This document shows, piece after piece, positions 1 to 7,987 of a stretch of DNA of 38,472 nucleotides (positions are counted from its first letter, which is position 1; each line of letters opens with the position of its first letter). This stretch comes from a virus. A program made the position numbers and the translations under genes. The notes below the pieces were generated by a model. The model saw only the letters and a program-made list of their open reading frames with translations. It searched no databases and was not told the origin of the DNA. The stretch lies in the IMG/VR virus record IMGVR_UViG_3300007512_000092, positions 1-38,472 of that record; one strand, 5' to 3'.

Positions 1-1056
1 TCAGTCAACATGACTGTAAAATGGGATGGAGCTCCTGCGATATTTGCAGGGACAGATCCTTCAGATGGTCAGTTTTTTGTTGCGAAGAAATCAGTTTTTA
101 ACAAAGACCCGATTCTTTACAAGAAAAGTTCTGACATTGATGTTGGGGGATATCTAGGAGAAGTATTTAAAACAGCTCTTGCAGAGTTCCCAAAGTTGGG
201 AATCAAGGGTGTTTTACAAGGAGATCTCCTATATATTAAATCAACTTTAGAATCTAATATAGACGATCATTGGACATTTCAACCAAATACGATTGTGTAT
301 GCGGTTCCAAAAGATTCTGATGTTGGAAAGAAAGTAGGAAAGTCTAAGATAGGTATTGTCTGGCACACAACATACTCAGGGGATACTTTGGAAGGTATGA
401 CAGCCTCATTTGGGGATGTTCAACCTCTCAAGAATGTATTTTCAATATGGCATACAGATGCAAGTTATAAAGACCTATCTGGAACAGCAAAATTTACAGG
501 TGCAGAGACAGTTGCAGTAACTAAAGACTTGTCTGAAGCTGGGAAGGTATTCCGAAGAATTAACTCTGGTAGAATTAAAGAGTGGGATACACTTCAATCA
601 AATTTACCACCATCTGCACAATGGAAAACATACCAAAATTCTCTGATAAGAGGGAATGTGGTCAAAAATTCAAGGAAAATGATTGCAGATTATTTTCGGT
701 TTGTTCATGATGCATTTCTGAAAATAACTTCAACAAAGAAATCTGAAAAGTCCAGACAACAGTGGACACAACGTAAAGAAGAGTTTTTTAAGGAATTGCG
801 GCGACATACCTCAAACATGGTAGCCGTTTCTGACTTTATGATGAATATAGTAAGTGCAAAAAATAAGATATTAAAAAAGTTAAACAGTATAAAACAATTA
901 GGAATAGGAACATTCATAAAGACAAAAGACGGATTTAAAGTTACAACACCAGAGGGGTATGTTGTCGCAGACAGTAATCAGAGAGCTGTCAAACTAGTAG
1001 ATCGGTTGGAGTTTTCGTATAACAATTTCACCGCCATTAAAAATTGGGACAAATAG
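1..1056 (+). CDS. KxDG-motif nucleotidyltransferase-like phage protein, 5' truncated
   Basis: The frame is open to the first base of the window, so the gene is cut at its 5' end; the first in-window ATG is at 10 but the codons before it (S-V-N) fit the family. Right after that ATG the protein reads KWDGAPAIFAG, which has the KxDG form of motif I (the lysine that is nucleotidylated) in RNA/DNA ligases and capping enzymes, and about 65 residues on comes GDLLY, which resembles a ligase motif III. The sequence resembles a conserved family of marine T4-like phages of unknown function (I think DUF6267). A ligase or adenylyltransferase fold is inferred from motifs only; no activity is established. 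It heads a forward operon, 7 nt before the next gene. Confidence 0.75.
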   Translation, partial: SVNMTVKWDGAPAIFAGTDPSDGQFFVAKKSVFNKDPILYKKSSDIDVGGYLGEVFKTALAEFPKLGIKGVLQGDLLYIKSTLESNIDDHWTFQPNTIVYAVPKDSDVGKKVGKSKIGIVWHTTYSGDTLEGMTASFGDVQPLKNVFSIWHTDASYKDLSGTAKFTGAETVAVTKDLSEAGKVFRRINSGRIKEWDTLQSNLPPSAQWKTYQNSLIRGNVVKNSRKMIADYFRFVHDAFLKITSTKKSEKSRQQWTQRKEEFFKELRRHTSNMVAVSDFMMNIVSAKNKILKKLNSIKQLGIGTFIKTKDGFKVTTPEGYVVADSNQRAVKLVDRLEFSYNNFTAIKNWDK

Positions 1057-1063
1057 GAGTCAC

Positions 1064-2173
1064 ATGGGATTATTAAAAAGTTGGACCGAAGCAGTCCAAG
1101 AAGTTAGAGAACAAACAGGAGTTCGCAAAGTCGATTTTGTGGACGGAGTTACACCAGACATCGTAGAGGAAAAATGTCCCGATTGTGGGAAAGATCCTTG
1201 TGTGTGTAAAGAGGAAGAAGTCAAAGAAGCTGGAACAGGTGATTTCCCAGTACCAAAAGAGAAGGTTGATATCAAATCAGCAGAACACTCTCAGAATTTA
1301 GGGAAACATATATTCGTAGTGGTAAAACGAGAATCCAAAGGTGCAGGAAAACAAGACCCATTTCTCATGTTGGTAGTAGATAAAAATGGGAAACCTGTTA
1401 AGAGTTGGGGATCACATCCATCTCTTGAGGGTGCAAAAAAGTTTGGTCGAAAACTTGATAATTTTGGAATGAAAGAAGAAGTTGAACTTGAAGAACATTG
1501 TGGTGAGTGTGAAGAATCCATTGAAGAGAAAAAAGGTTCAGACTATGAACTTTATCACAAAGACTTCTCATCTGCAATGCAACACGCATACGCTCATGCG
1601 AAGAAAAAAGGATTCACAGTAGATCCAGAAGAGATCGACAACAAAGTTGCAACTGGACCTAAGAAACCATCAGCTGGGAAAACCAACCGATATATCTTGG
1701 GAACAGACAAGAAAAAGAAAGTTCACATTCAAGTTGCGAACTTAGATAACAAAAAATTTGAACTCAATATGTACATTGAGGAAACAGAAAAGGAAAACAT
1801 GGATATCAATGAAACCATTAAACAGGTCATGGAAGGTAAAGTGAAAAAGGAAGACTCTGATAAGAGTGAGCCTGGAACACAAGGTGATGATAAAGAATAT
1901 GCAAAGAAACGTGATGCTGTTCTGAAGAAGTATGGGGTAAAAGCTTGTGCTGAATGTGAGACAGAAGAGGAAAAGAAAGCTTGTTTCAAAGATCTTGATG
2001 ACGCTCATGTTGCAGATCATGAAGAACAGGTTCAAAAAGAATCTGAAAATGAAACCAAAGATACCTCTTATGGTGTGAAAAAGAAAGCAAAAGAACCTCA
2101 GAATGAGACTCTTTTAGACAAGGTGAGAACCATGATGAAAGAGAAAAAGAAAAAAGGTAATCCCCATTATTAA
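1064..2173 (+). CDS. Acidic, lysine-rich conserved phage protein with zinc-knuckle-like cysteines
   Basis: 369 residues, very rich in E and K. Near residue 38 there is a CPDCGKDPCVC cluster, and further CxxC pairs (CGEC near 147, CAEC near 297) suggest metal binding. A central segment (about residues 156-240) with aromatic residues looks like the only compact globular part; the C-terminal third is low-complexity and charged. Start chosen at the ATG after an AGGAG-type site (taggagtcac). It lies between the KxDG protein and a basic small protein. Function unknown; a virion-internal or scaffolding role is possible from composition and position only. Confidence 0.75.
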   Translation: MGLLKSWTEAVQEVREQTGVRKVDFVDGVTPDIVEEKCPDCGKDPCVCKEEEVKEAGTGDFPVPKEKVDIKSAEHSQNLGKHIFVVVKRESKGAGKQDPFLMLVVDKNGKPVKSWGSHPSLEGAKKFGRKLDNFGMKEEVELEEHCGECEESIEEKKGSDYELYHKDFSSAMQHAYAHAKKKGFTVDPEEIDNKVATGPKKPSAGKTNRYILGTDKKKKVHIQVANLDNKKFELNMYIEETEKENMDINETIKQVMEGKVKKEDSDKSEPGTQGDDKEYAKKRDAVLKKYGVKACAECETEEEKKACFKDLDDAHVADHEEQVQKESENETKDTSYGVKKKAKEPQNETLLDKVRTMMKEKKKKGNPHY

Positions 2174-2181
2174 GAGGAACA

Positions 2182-2559
2182 ATGATAACTTTTAAAGATT
2201 TAGTTTCAGAAGTAGAAAATTATGCAGCTGCCAAGTTAAGAGGTAGGAAAGCGGCCTTAAAAGGTAAGGTAAAAAGAAGAATTAGTGCTAAAAAAATGAA
2301 GTCAGCTTCAGATTTTAAAGATCAAGTTACGAATAGGGTAAGATCTGGTGCTGAGAAAGCCTTATTGAAAAAAACAGGAGATCCTGGCAAATCTGGTCCA
2401 GAATTATCTAAATGGAGAGTGGCTAATAAAGTGAAGATTGATAAGATGATTCCTAAAGTAATGAAATCTATGTTTGGAGCTAAAGATCCCAATTTGGTCG
2501 CTAAGAAATTAGCACAAGCTCATAATGCTAAGGTGAAGGCCAAAAGAGCCAAGGAATAG
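2182..2559 (+). CDS. Small basic protein with capsid-targeting-like N-terminus
   Basis: 125 residues, strongly basic, with no recognised domain. The N-terminus MITFKDLVSE resembles the T4 internal-protein capsid-targeting peptide (IPIII begins MKTYQEFIAE from memory), including a hydrophobic-x-E site at residues 8-10 where a gp21-type prohead protease would cut. Small size, high lysine/arginine content and this leader together recall T4 internal head proteins. Preceded by a GAGGA site and followed 3 nt later by the nucleotidyltransferase gene. The internal-protein role is an inference. Confidence 0.75.
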   Translation: MITFKDLVSEVENYAAAKLRGRKAALKGKVKRRISAKKMKSASDFKDQVTNRVRSGAEKALLKKTGDPGKSGPELSKWRVANKVKIDKMIPKVMKSMFGAKDPNLVAKKLAQAHNAKVKAKRAKE

Positions 2560-2562
2560 TAA

Positions 2563-3813
2563 ATGAAACGATTTACTCAATTTGTAGAAGCAAAGGAGAG
2601 AACCGCCGTTTTTACCTTTGGTCGGTTTAATCCACCTACGATAGGCCATCAGAAGTTGTTGCAGAAGGTGCAACAAGTCGCAAGAAAAAAAGGTGGAGAT
2701 GCTCATATTTTTGGTAGTTTCTCTCAGGATAAAAAGAAGAATCCTTTAACCCATCTTCAAAAGATGAGGTATCTCAAAGAGATGTTTCCAACTGAGATGA
2801 GAGGACATAAACCAACTTCTGGTCTACGAACTGCAATTGATGTGGCTGTTCATTTGGATAATTATGATCATTTGGTCATGGTTGTCGGTAGTGATCGGGT
2901 CAATGAATTTAATAAGTTATTGTCTGCTTATAATGGTGTGGATGCAAGACATGGTAAGTATGATTATAAAACCATTGAAGTAGTTAGTGCCGGAGATCGT
3001 GATCCAGATGCAGAAGGTGTTTCAGGAATGTCTGCTTCTAAAATGCGAGCTGCAGCTGGTAGCGGGGATTATGAATCCTTCAAATTGGGTTGCCCAGAAG
3101 GATATGATTGTTCTCAATTATTCAATGATGTTCGTAAGGGTATGGGAATTGCAAGGGAGATTAAGTCCTTCAAACCTGTATCAGAAATGGACAACATGGA
3201 ATGGGTGAGAGAACAATATTTTCAGAATATGATTTATGAGATTGGTGAGTGGGTAAAAGATAAGAAAACAGGTATCATAGGAGAGGTTGTTAAACGTGGA
3301 ACCAACTACGTTACAATAGTGCAAGAGGACTTTTCCTTACATAAGGTGTGGTTAGAAGACTTAGAAACAACTGAGAAACGAAAGAACAAATTACCAGAAG
3401 CAGTTGATTTTCTAAAAAATAGAAATCTCTGGGAAAAATATCGAAGAGAAGCTTACGAATGGGGTACACCTGAGTTTGATAGATATTTGAAAAAATTGAC
3501 CCCTGGCGAAAAAGTTAAGACTACAAAGGAGTCTGTACAAAAGTTAGCAGTTAAGTTTAAACTACCAATGAATGTTGCAGATGCAATTTGGAACAAGTTA
3601 ATTCAGGCTGGTTTGAATCCATTAAAAATACAGTCTTACAGTTCAATGTTATCTACCTACATGAACTTGATGGATGAAAAGATACCAGAAGTTGCTCCGC
3701 CAGGGAAGGAGAAAGTAGTCAAGGCACTCAAGAAGAAGTGGCCGGATAATCTTAAACGTGTATACGCTACTGCATGGTGGCAATATAATAAAGAGAAAGG
3801 GAAAAATGACTGA
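2563..3813 (+). CDS. Cytidylyltransferase/NMNAT-superfamily nucleotidyltransferase with C-terminal extension
   Basis: 416 residues. The N-terminal half is an HxGH-type nucleotidyltransferase: GRFNPPTIGH at residues 20-29 (the TxGH nucleotide-binding motif), VVGSDR at 107-112 and SGMSASKMR at 154-162, corresponding to the ISxTxxR motif of NMN adenylyltransferase and related enzymes. Such enzymes transfer AMP or CMP to small phosphorylated acceptors, for example NMN to give NAD. Residues after about 215 form an unrelated extension with an SH3-like stretch (GEWVKDKKTGIIGEVV) and a helical tail. The N-terminus MKRFTQFVEA resembles a capsid-targeting peptide. The true acceptor substrate cannot be told from sequence. 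Its last 8 nt overlap the next gene. Confidence 0.85.
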   Translation: MKRFTQFVEAKERTAVFTFGRFNPPTIGHQKLLQKVQQVARKKGGDAHIFGSFSQDKKKNPLTHLQKMRYLKEMFPTEMRGHKPTSGLRTAIDVAVHLDNYDHLVMVVGSDRVNEFNKLLSAYNGVDARHGKYDYKTIEVVSAGDRDPDAEGVSGMSASKMRAAAGSGDYESFKLGCPEGYDCSQLFNDVRKGMGIAREIKSFKPVSEMDNMEWVREQYFQNMIYEIGEWVKDKKTGIIGEVVKRGTNYVTIVQEDFSLHKVWLEDLETTEKRKNKLPEAVDFLKNRNLWEKYRREAYEWGTPEFDRYLKKLTPGEKVKTTKESVQKLAVKFKLPMNVADAIWNKLIQAGLNPLKIQSYSSMLSTYMNLMDEKIPEVAPPGKEKVVKALKKKWPDNLKRVYATAWWQYNKEKGKND

Positions 3814-4216
3814 GGAAATTACTGAAGTAAAATCTGAGTTTGAAACAGAAATCAAAGCCTTCTTAGCAAAGGGTGGTAAAATTCAAAAGGGTGATAAACC
3901 TAATAAAAAGAAAATTGATAAAGTGACTAAGGCGTTTTTGAAGAGATATGGAGTAATGAAAAGTAAAGAATCCGAATTAGATGCAAAGGATAAAACCGAA
4001 CTTGAAAAAATGATGGGTGAAGAAATGAGGAAATCCGATTGGGATGAAGCCGAAACAATGAACAAATACATGAAAGTTCTTCAAATGGAGCGTCATGTTA
4101 ATCTTTGGGCTGAAGCTAAAAAGGTGGATATGTCACCACCACCAGTTGATGGAAAAAAGACAATGACAGGGAAGCCTCAAAACAAAGCAGTTATTAATCC
4201 AAAAGAGAACGATTGA
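3806..4216 (+). CDS. Hypothetical charged helical protein
   Basis: 136 residues from the ATG at 3806, which is preceded by AAAGG and overlaps the end of the upstream gene by 8 nt; an in-frame start further upstream (3758) lies deep inside that gene and is less likely. The protein is lysine/glutamate rich and predicted mostly helical, with a proline-rich end (MSPPPVDGKK). No domain recognised. It overlaps the following phosphatase gene by 4 nt (TTGA), which suggests translational coupling. Confidence 0.7.
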   Translation: MTEEITEVKSEFETEIKAFLAKGGKIQKGDKPNKKKIDKVTKAFLKRYGVMKSKESELDAKDKTELEKMMGEEMRKSDWDEAETMNKYMKVLQMERHVNLWAEAKKVDMSPPPVDGKKTMTGKPQNKAVINPKEND

Positions 4217-4743
4217 AAACTCTAACTTATTTTTTAAACGAATATAAAATAAAGGAAACACTACCTCATGTCTATTTGGACATGGATGGTGTAATAGTGA
4301 ATCTTGAGAAAGGTGCATTCAAGGTTCACGGAAAACAGTTGTCAGATGTTCAACGGCCCGAAAGATGGGATAAGATTTCTGACACTAAAGATTTTTGGAA
4401 AGATCTAGAGTGGATGCCTGGTTCTAAGAAACTCTGGAATTTTCTGAAGCCCTACAAACCTAGTATTATGTCTGCATACGCAAAATCTGAACCTAATTCT
4501 GCTAAGGGAAAGGAAGGATGGTTAAAAAAGAATGTAGAAAAACTACCAAGGGGTAGAATTAATCTGGTCATGCGATCAGACAAACAACGATTTGCAAGGG
4601 ATGGTAGAACACAAGCCTCGAATATCCTTATAGATGATCATGAAAAGAATATTAGAGAATGGGAATCTAAAGGGGGGATTGGAATACACCATACTAGTGT
4701 AGAAAGAACTATTGCGAGACTGAAAGAAATCGGTTTTGCATAA
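4213..4743 (+). CDS. HAD-superfamily phosphatase, 5'-nucleotidase-like
   Basis: 176 residues with a TTG start that overlaps the upstream stop. YLDMDGVIVN at residues 21-30 is HAD motif I (nucleophile D23, acid/base D25), and ILIDDHEKNI at 138-147 is the motif III/IV acidic pair, with a lysine near 124 available for motif II/III. The compact size and layout resemble 5'(3')-deoxyribonucleotidases (NT5C type) found in many phages, which dephosphorylate nucleoside monophosphates; a polynucleotide phosphatase role is an alternative. The N-terminus MKTLTYFLNE precedes the catalytic domain and fits the capsid-targeting-like pattern seen in neighbouring genes. Confidence 0.8.
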   Translation: MKTLTYFLNEYKIKETLPHVYLDMDGVIVNLEKGAFKVHGKQLSDVQRPERWDKISDTKDFWKDLEWMPGSKKLWNFLKPYKPSIMSAYAKSEPNSAKGKEGWLKKNVEKLPRGRINLVMRSDKQRFARDGRTQASNILIDDHEKNIREWESKGGIGIHHTSVERTIARLKEIGFA

Positions 4744-4746
4744 ATA
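4739..4746 (+). promoter_or_regulatory. Probable T4-type late promoter (CATAAATA)
   Basis: One mismatch from the T4 late promoter TATAAATA, overlapping the stop of the HAD gene and lying 29 nt before the ATG of a probable virion protein with a strong AAAGGAG site. Late promoters are used by a gp55-type sigma with gp33; a gp33 homologue is encoded in this window. Confidence 0.5.
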
Positions 4747-4775
4747 TTAACAACAATTTACAAAGGAGAATCACC

Positions 4776-5375
4776 ATGGCATTATGGGGAGGAACTGACG
4801 CTAATGAAACCAAACCTCAATGGTTGACAGCTGATCAGCAAAAACAAGTATATGCAACCGCTCAAGGGTGGGTTGCAGAGCCAGGATTATCTGGTAATAG
4901 TAATACATCTGCCGCTCCAGAGATTTTAGTTGCATTCAAGAACCTTGCTGGTACTGATGCAGCTCCATCTTCTGGTCTTGGACTTGCAGATATTACAGAA
5001 GTAGAATTTATCACAACTGCTGTTGCAGCTGACACCCCAGCCGCATTTTCAGTTCGTGTGAGATTTAATGAGGAAGTAGATGTAACAGGAGCTCCAACAG
5101 TTACAGTAACTAATAGTGGTCAAGGAACATCAACTGCCGCTCATCTCACTTGTCCTTATGCTTCAGGCACAGGAACAAATGAATTAGTATTTACTGATAC
5201 AGGATGGTCTGCTGGTGAATGTTTGGCTACTAACGTATTATTCGTTGGTGCAAATTCGGTAAACTTAGCAGGAGGTTCTATTAAAGATAAAGGTACTGAC
5301 GATGCTTCTACCATTACACATACTGCAGCTATAGGTATTCTGCAAGCTGATGGTATTACAGTTACGGCATCATAA
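4776..5375 (+). CDS. Probable virion protein with Ig-like/beta-rich domain
   Basis: 199 residues starting MALWGGTDAN, an N-terminal type that I recognise from structural proteins of marine T4-like phages. From about residue 70 the sequence is rich in T, V, A and G with a pattern (FSVRVRFNEEVDVTGAPTVTV) typical of bacterial Ig-like or SwmB-like beta-sandwich domains used in surface display. No cleavage or membrane signal seen. A late-promoter-like box and AAAGGAG precede it, and a GC-rich hairpin follows. Likely a head or tail decoration protein; the exact position in the virion is not determinable. Confidence 0.75.
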   Translation: MALWGGTDANETKPQWLTADQQKQVYATAQGWVAEPGLSGNSNTSAAPEILVAFKNLAGTDAAPSSGLGLADITEVEFITTAVAADTPAAFSVRVRFNEEVDVTGAPTVTVTNSGQGTSTAAHLTCPYASGTGTNELVFTDTGWSAGECLATNVLFVGANSVNLAGGSIKDKGTDDASTITHTAAIGILQADGITVTAS

Positions 5376-5402
5376 TTGATCTAGAGTCCCTAGAGTAACA
5401 TT

Positions 5403-5422
5403 CCCCCCTGAAACATGGGGGG
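5403..5422 (+). terminator. G:C hairpin, likely intrinsic terminator
   Basis: Six C residues (5403-5408), an 8-nt loop TGAAACAT and six G residues (5417-5422), followed by TTCATATT. It lies between two structural genes; the short T-run makes termination plausible but weak. Confidence 0.5.
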
Positions 5423-5447
5423 TTCATATTAATTTTAAAGGAGAATT

Positions 5448-6365
5448 ATGGCTGATAAAAAAATAACAGCTTTAACGGCATTAACTGCCACAACAAAAGA
5501 TTCTGCAGCCGATTTGTTGCACATTATTGATTACAGTGCGGCTCCAGTAAACAAAAAGATTACTATAGCAGAATTATTCAGTAATGTAAATACTGATACT
5601 CATATCTACGGAGTGAGTAAGACATTTGAAATTGGTTCAACTGCAACTACAAATAGTGCCATTGCAGTCACTACAGGTTCAAATGCTACACTAACCAGTA
5701 GCATTCAAAGTGAAGTTGTAATCAATAATGATCAGAGTCGCCATATAGACTTTACAGTAAAGTCAGCACAATCAGCAAAAGCAATTTATGTGGAGTCTGA
5801 TTATGTTACTGGTGATGCAGGGCCTGGTATTGTGTTCATCAATGGTGATGCAGGAAACCAAGATTTCTGTGTCAAGGGAGATGATTGGGATTCCTCTGCT
5901 AATGATCCAGTTTTATTTTCAGATGCATCATTTAATGCAGCTGGATTAGGAACTGCTGTATTGGATGGAAACTATTGTGTTCAGGTCGCTGCTGGTCCAA
6001 ATGCAGCCGCAGATAAACACTCTGCACAATTCCAAGGAAACATTGCATTTTCTGGTGTAGAAGATCTACAAACTACAGGATCAAATGCTTCGGTTACATT
6101 ATCTGCATATAAAACTGTACATAAAATTAATGTTAATGATGGAACTAATGTAACATATGAACTTCCTACTACTGGATGTGTAGATGGACAAATTAAGATC
6201 ATATACATTGATGCTGATACTGGTGGAGCTACAATTACTATTTCCGATACAAATCGAGCTGGTGACTTGGCATTTACTATGCAAGATGACGGAGATAGTT
6301 GGATTGGTATATATGAGTCTGGTTCTAGTAAATGGGTCAACCTTGCTCAGAAAAATGTAGGATAA
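5448..6365 (+). CDS. Probable virion/tail-fibre-associated structural protein
   Basis: 305 residues. The N-terminal stretch (MADKKITALTALTATTKDSAADLLHIIDYSA..KKITIAELF) is a recurrent module at the start of fibre-like proteins in marine myoviruses. The rest is rich in T, S, G, N and D with beta-strand periodicity, and ends with a segment resembling glycine/aromatic-rich receptor-side domains (GDSWIGIYESGSSKWVNLAQ). Preceded by AAAGGAG. A role as fibre or baseplate-periphery protein is likely from composition; no specific T4 equivalent recognised. Confidence 0.75.
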   Translation: MADKKITALTALTATTKDSAADLLHIIDYSAAPVNKKITIAELFSNVNTDTHIYGVSKTFEIGSTATTNSAIAVTTGSNATLTSSIQSEVVINNDQSRHIDFTVKSAQSAKAIYVESDYVTGDAGPGIVFINGDAGNQDFCVKGDDWDSSANDPVLFSDASFNAAGLGTAVLDGNYCVQVAAGPNAAADKHSAQFQGNIAFSGVEDLQTTGSNASVTLSAYKTVHKINVNDGTNVTYELPTTGCVDGQIKIIYIDADTGGATITISDTNRAGDLAFTMQDDGDSWIGIYESGSSKWVNLAQKNVG

Positions 6366-6394
6366 TTTAATTAACCTTATATAATGGAGACAAT

Positions 6395-6595
6395 ATGATT
6401 ACAGTTGAATCGATAAACGAGCGGAAGACCGCTATACAAGAAGACATCCAAAAACTGAGAGAGACAATCTCTCAGTTGGATGCAAAACGACAAGAACTGG
6501 TCAACAATCTGAATGCACTTTCGGGTGCAGATCAACAATGTGACCATTTCCTGTCTCAATTAGAAGAACAGGAAACAATCGATGAAAAGCTTTAA
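6395..6595 (+). CDS. Short coiled-coil protein
   Basis: 66 residues, almost entirely one heptad-patterned helix (INERKTAIQEDIQKLRETISQ onward). ATGGAG lies 8 nt before the ATG. It overlaps the next gene by 14 nt. No domain recognised; possibly a small assembly factor. Confidence 0.65.
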   Translation: MITVESINERKTAIQEDIQKLRETISQLDAKRQELVNNLNALSGADQQCDHFLSQLEEQETIDEKL

Positions 6596-7031
6596 AGAAC
6601 ATATAAAAGAAGGATTTTTCGGAAAAGGTGCTCCTCAATATCAACAGGTTTGGGATGACCAAGAAGCCATGCCCTCTGCACCTAATGCTATTGAGGCATT
6701 GAATTCTTATGTTGGTCAGATTGGTGAACATGAAGTCATGAATCCTAAATTAGCACTTTCACGAATGAAAGAGAATATCAGTAAACTTGGATACGAGTTT
6801 GATATGGCTGGATTAGATGTGGATGGAACTACTTCATTCCCATTAAAATACGGAGCCGGAGCATTTGAATGTAGTCATGATGAAAATCCATACGGAGAGT
6901 TCAAAGAGGATGACGGAATCTCAAAACATATTGAGGGTGGTCTTTCTCTGATGGTTACTGTAACTCCTACTGGAACTGGAAAATCCATCGTTAATGCAGA
7001 AGTTGTAAGGAATATGGATTCTATGGAATAA
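6582..7031 (+). CDS. Hypothetical protein with capsid-targeting-like N-terminus
   Basis: 149 residues beginning MKSFKEHIKE, which fits the MK-x-F-x-x-hydrophobic-x-E leader shared by several proteins here; the I-K-E at residues 8-10 matches the gp21-type cleavage preference. The body (residues 30-149) looks globular with mixed alpha/beta pattern and contains no cysteine/histidine cluster suggestive of catalysis. Overlaps the coiled-coil gene by 14 nt, and the next gene starts 6 nt after its stop. Function unknown. Confidence 0.7.
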   Translation: MKSFKEHIKEGFFGKGAPQYQQVWDDQEAMPSAPNAIEALNSYVGQIGEHEVMNPKLALSRMKENISKLGYEFDMAGLDVDGTTSFPLKYGAGAFECSHDENPYGEFKEDDGISKHIEGGLSLMVTVTPTGTGKSIVNAEVVRNMDSME

Positions 7032-7037
7032 ACTTCC

Positions 7038-7400
7038 ATGTTTGAAAAATTGACTAAAGATAATGTTGTAATGTATGCAATAAAACATTATAATAATCCG
7101 TCTTGTGAAGGTATTAATGAGTTTTATGATGATATGAAACGATTTAAGTATATCAAGAGACTTTTTCGTAAGTATAAAGATTCTGGTATACTTAAAGAGC
7201 GACTTCTATTAAATCATATCATCATACTGAATAATTTGTTCGGTGCAGAAGCGGCATCAACTTTATTATTCTTTAAGATAGAACCAGAATATTGGCCTGC
7301 ACTTAAAGCATTCTTAAAGTTTTTGAGTATCATGCCTGAACAAGATCTCAAGTATATTGAGGTTGATCCTGTAGTAGAACAACAACTGGCAGAAATATGA
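7038..7400 (+). CDS. Conserved T4-like hypothetical protein (helical)
   Basis: 120 residues, mostly helical, beginning MFEKLTKDNVVMYAIKHYNN. I recognise the general sequence style as a small conserved protein of cyanophage and pelagiphage myoviruses, with no known role. It overlaps the next gene by 4 nt (ATGA), and the three genes 7038-8832 form a tightly coupled set. Confidence 0.7.
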   Translation: MFEKLTKDNVVMYAIKHYNNPSCEGINEFYDDMKRFKYIKRLFRKYKDSGILKERLLLNHIIILNNLFGAEAASTLLFFKIEPEYWPALKAFLKFLSIMPEQDLKYIEVDPVVEQQLAEI

Positions 7401-7987
7401 GTCAAAGACTTTTAACTGAAAACAGAGCAATAGACCTATTCGTTACCTACAGGTTTTTAAAACTTCTGGTAACTCCTTGGGAAAAACAAGAAGCCTTTAA
7501 GCTCGGTCTTATAGATAGTGATGGTAAGAGGACTAAGAAAAAAGCAGAGTCTTCTGACGAAAAAAGTTCCTTTACTCTCTTGCATAGGATGGTTTTCAAC
7601 TTCAAGAGAATAATGGGTAAGATTCCTTTAGTTAGGACTCAGTTAGGAACTTATGCAACTGCATTATTTTTACTGAAAGAACACTATAAGATAAAAATAC
7701 CAGAACCTCAAGTAACAAAATACTTGATGGAAAATAATATGGTCAACTTTGATGCAAATATTGCTGAAGAAGTTTTGGGGTTTGGAACTATGTTACCAGC
7801 AGGAGAGTATAAACTCAAAGATCAAGTAACTGCTGATGACGATGAAATAGATGCACAAAAGGGAGATGCAGTAGTAGCTCATGAAGATACACCACCAAGT
7901 GATAGAGTTCTTGGGGTTGATATCTTTCCTGTAGTACACCAAAAAAGTAATAAGAAAATATATGTTTCTTTGGAGGACATAAGATGA
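7397..7987 (+). CDS. Conserved marine T4-like phage protein of unknown function
   Basis: 196 residues. The N-terminal half (LFVTYRFLKLLVTPWEKQEAF) is well-formed and helical, the middle is charged (KRTKKKAESSDEKSS) and the last 80 residues are acidic. It is coupled by ATGA overlaps to both neighbours. I associate this family with T4-like marine phages but know of no function; a structural or virion-assembly role is possible. Confidence 0.7.
   Translation: MSQRLLTENRAIDLFVTYRFLKLLVTPWEKQEAFKLGLIDSDGKRTKKKAESSDEKSSFTLLHRMVFNFKRIMGKIPLVRTQLGTYATALFLLKEHYKIKIPEPQVTKYLMENNMVNFDANIAEEVLGFGTMLPAGEYKLKDQVTADDDEIDAQKGDAVVAHEDTPPSDRVLGVDIFPVVHQKSNKKIYVSLEDIR

Noticed and set aside
5981-6340. Reverse-strand open frame of 119 codons opposite a structural gene
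   Set aside because: It lies fully within a well-supported forward gene, has no ribosome site and no recognisable protein features.
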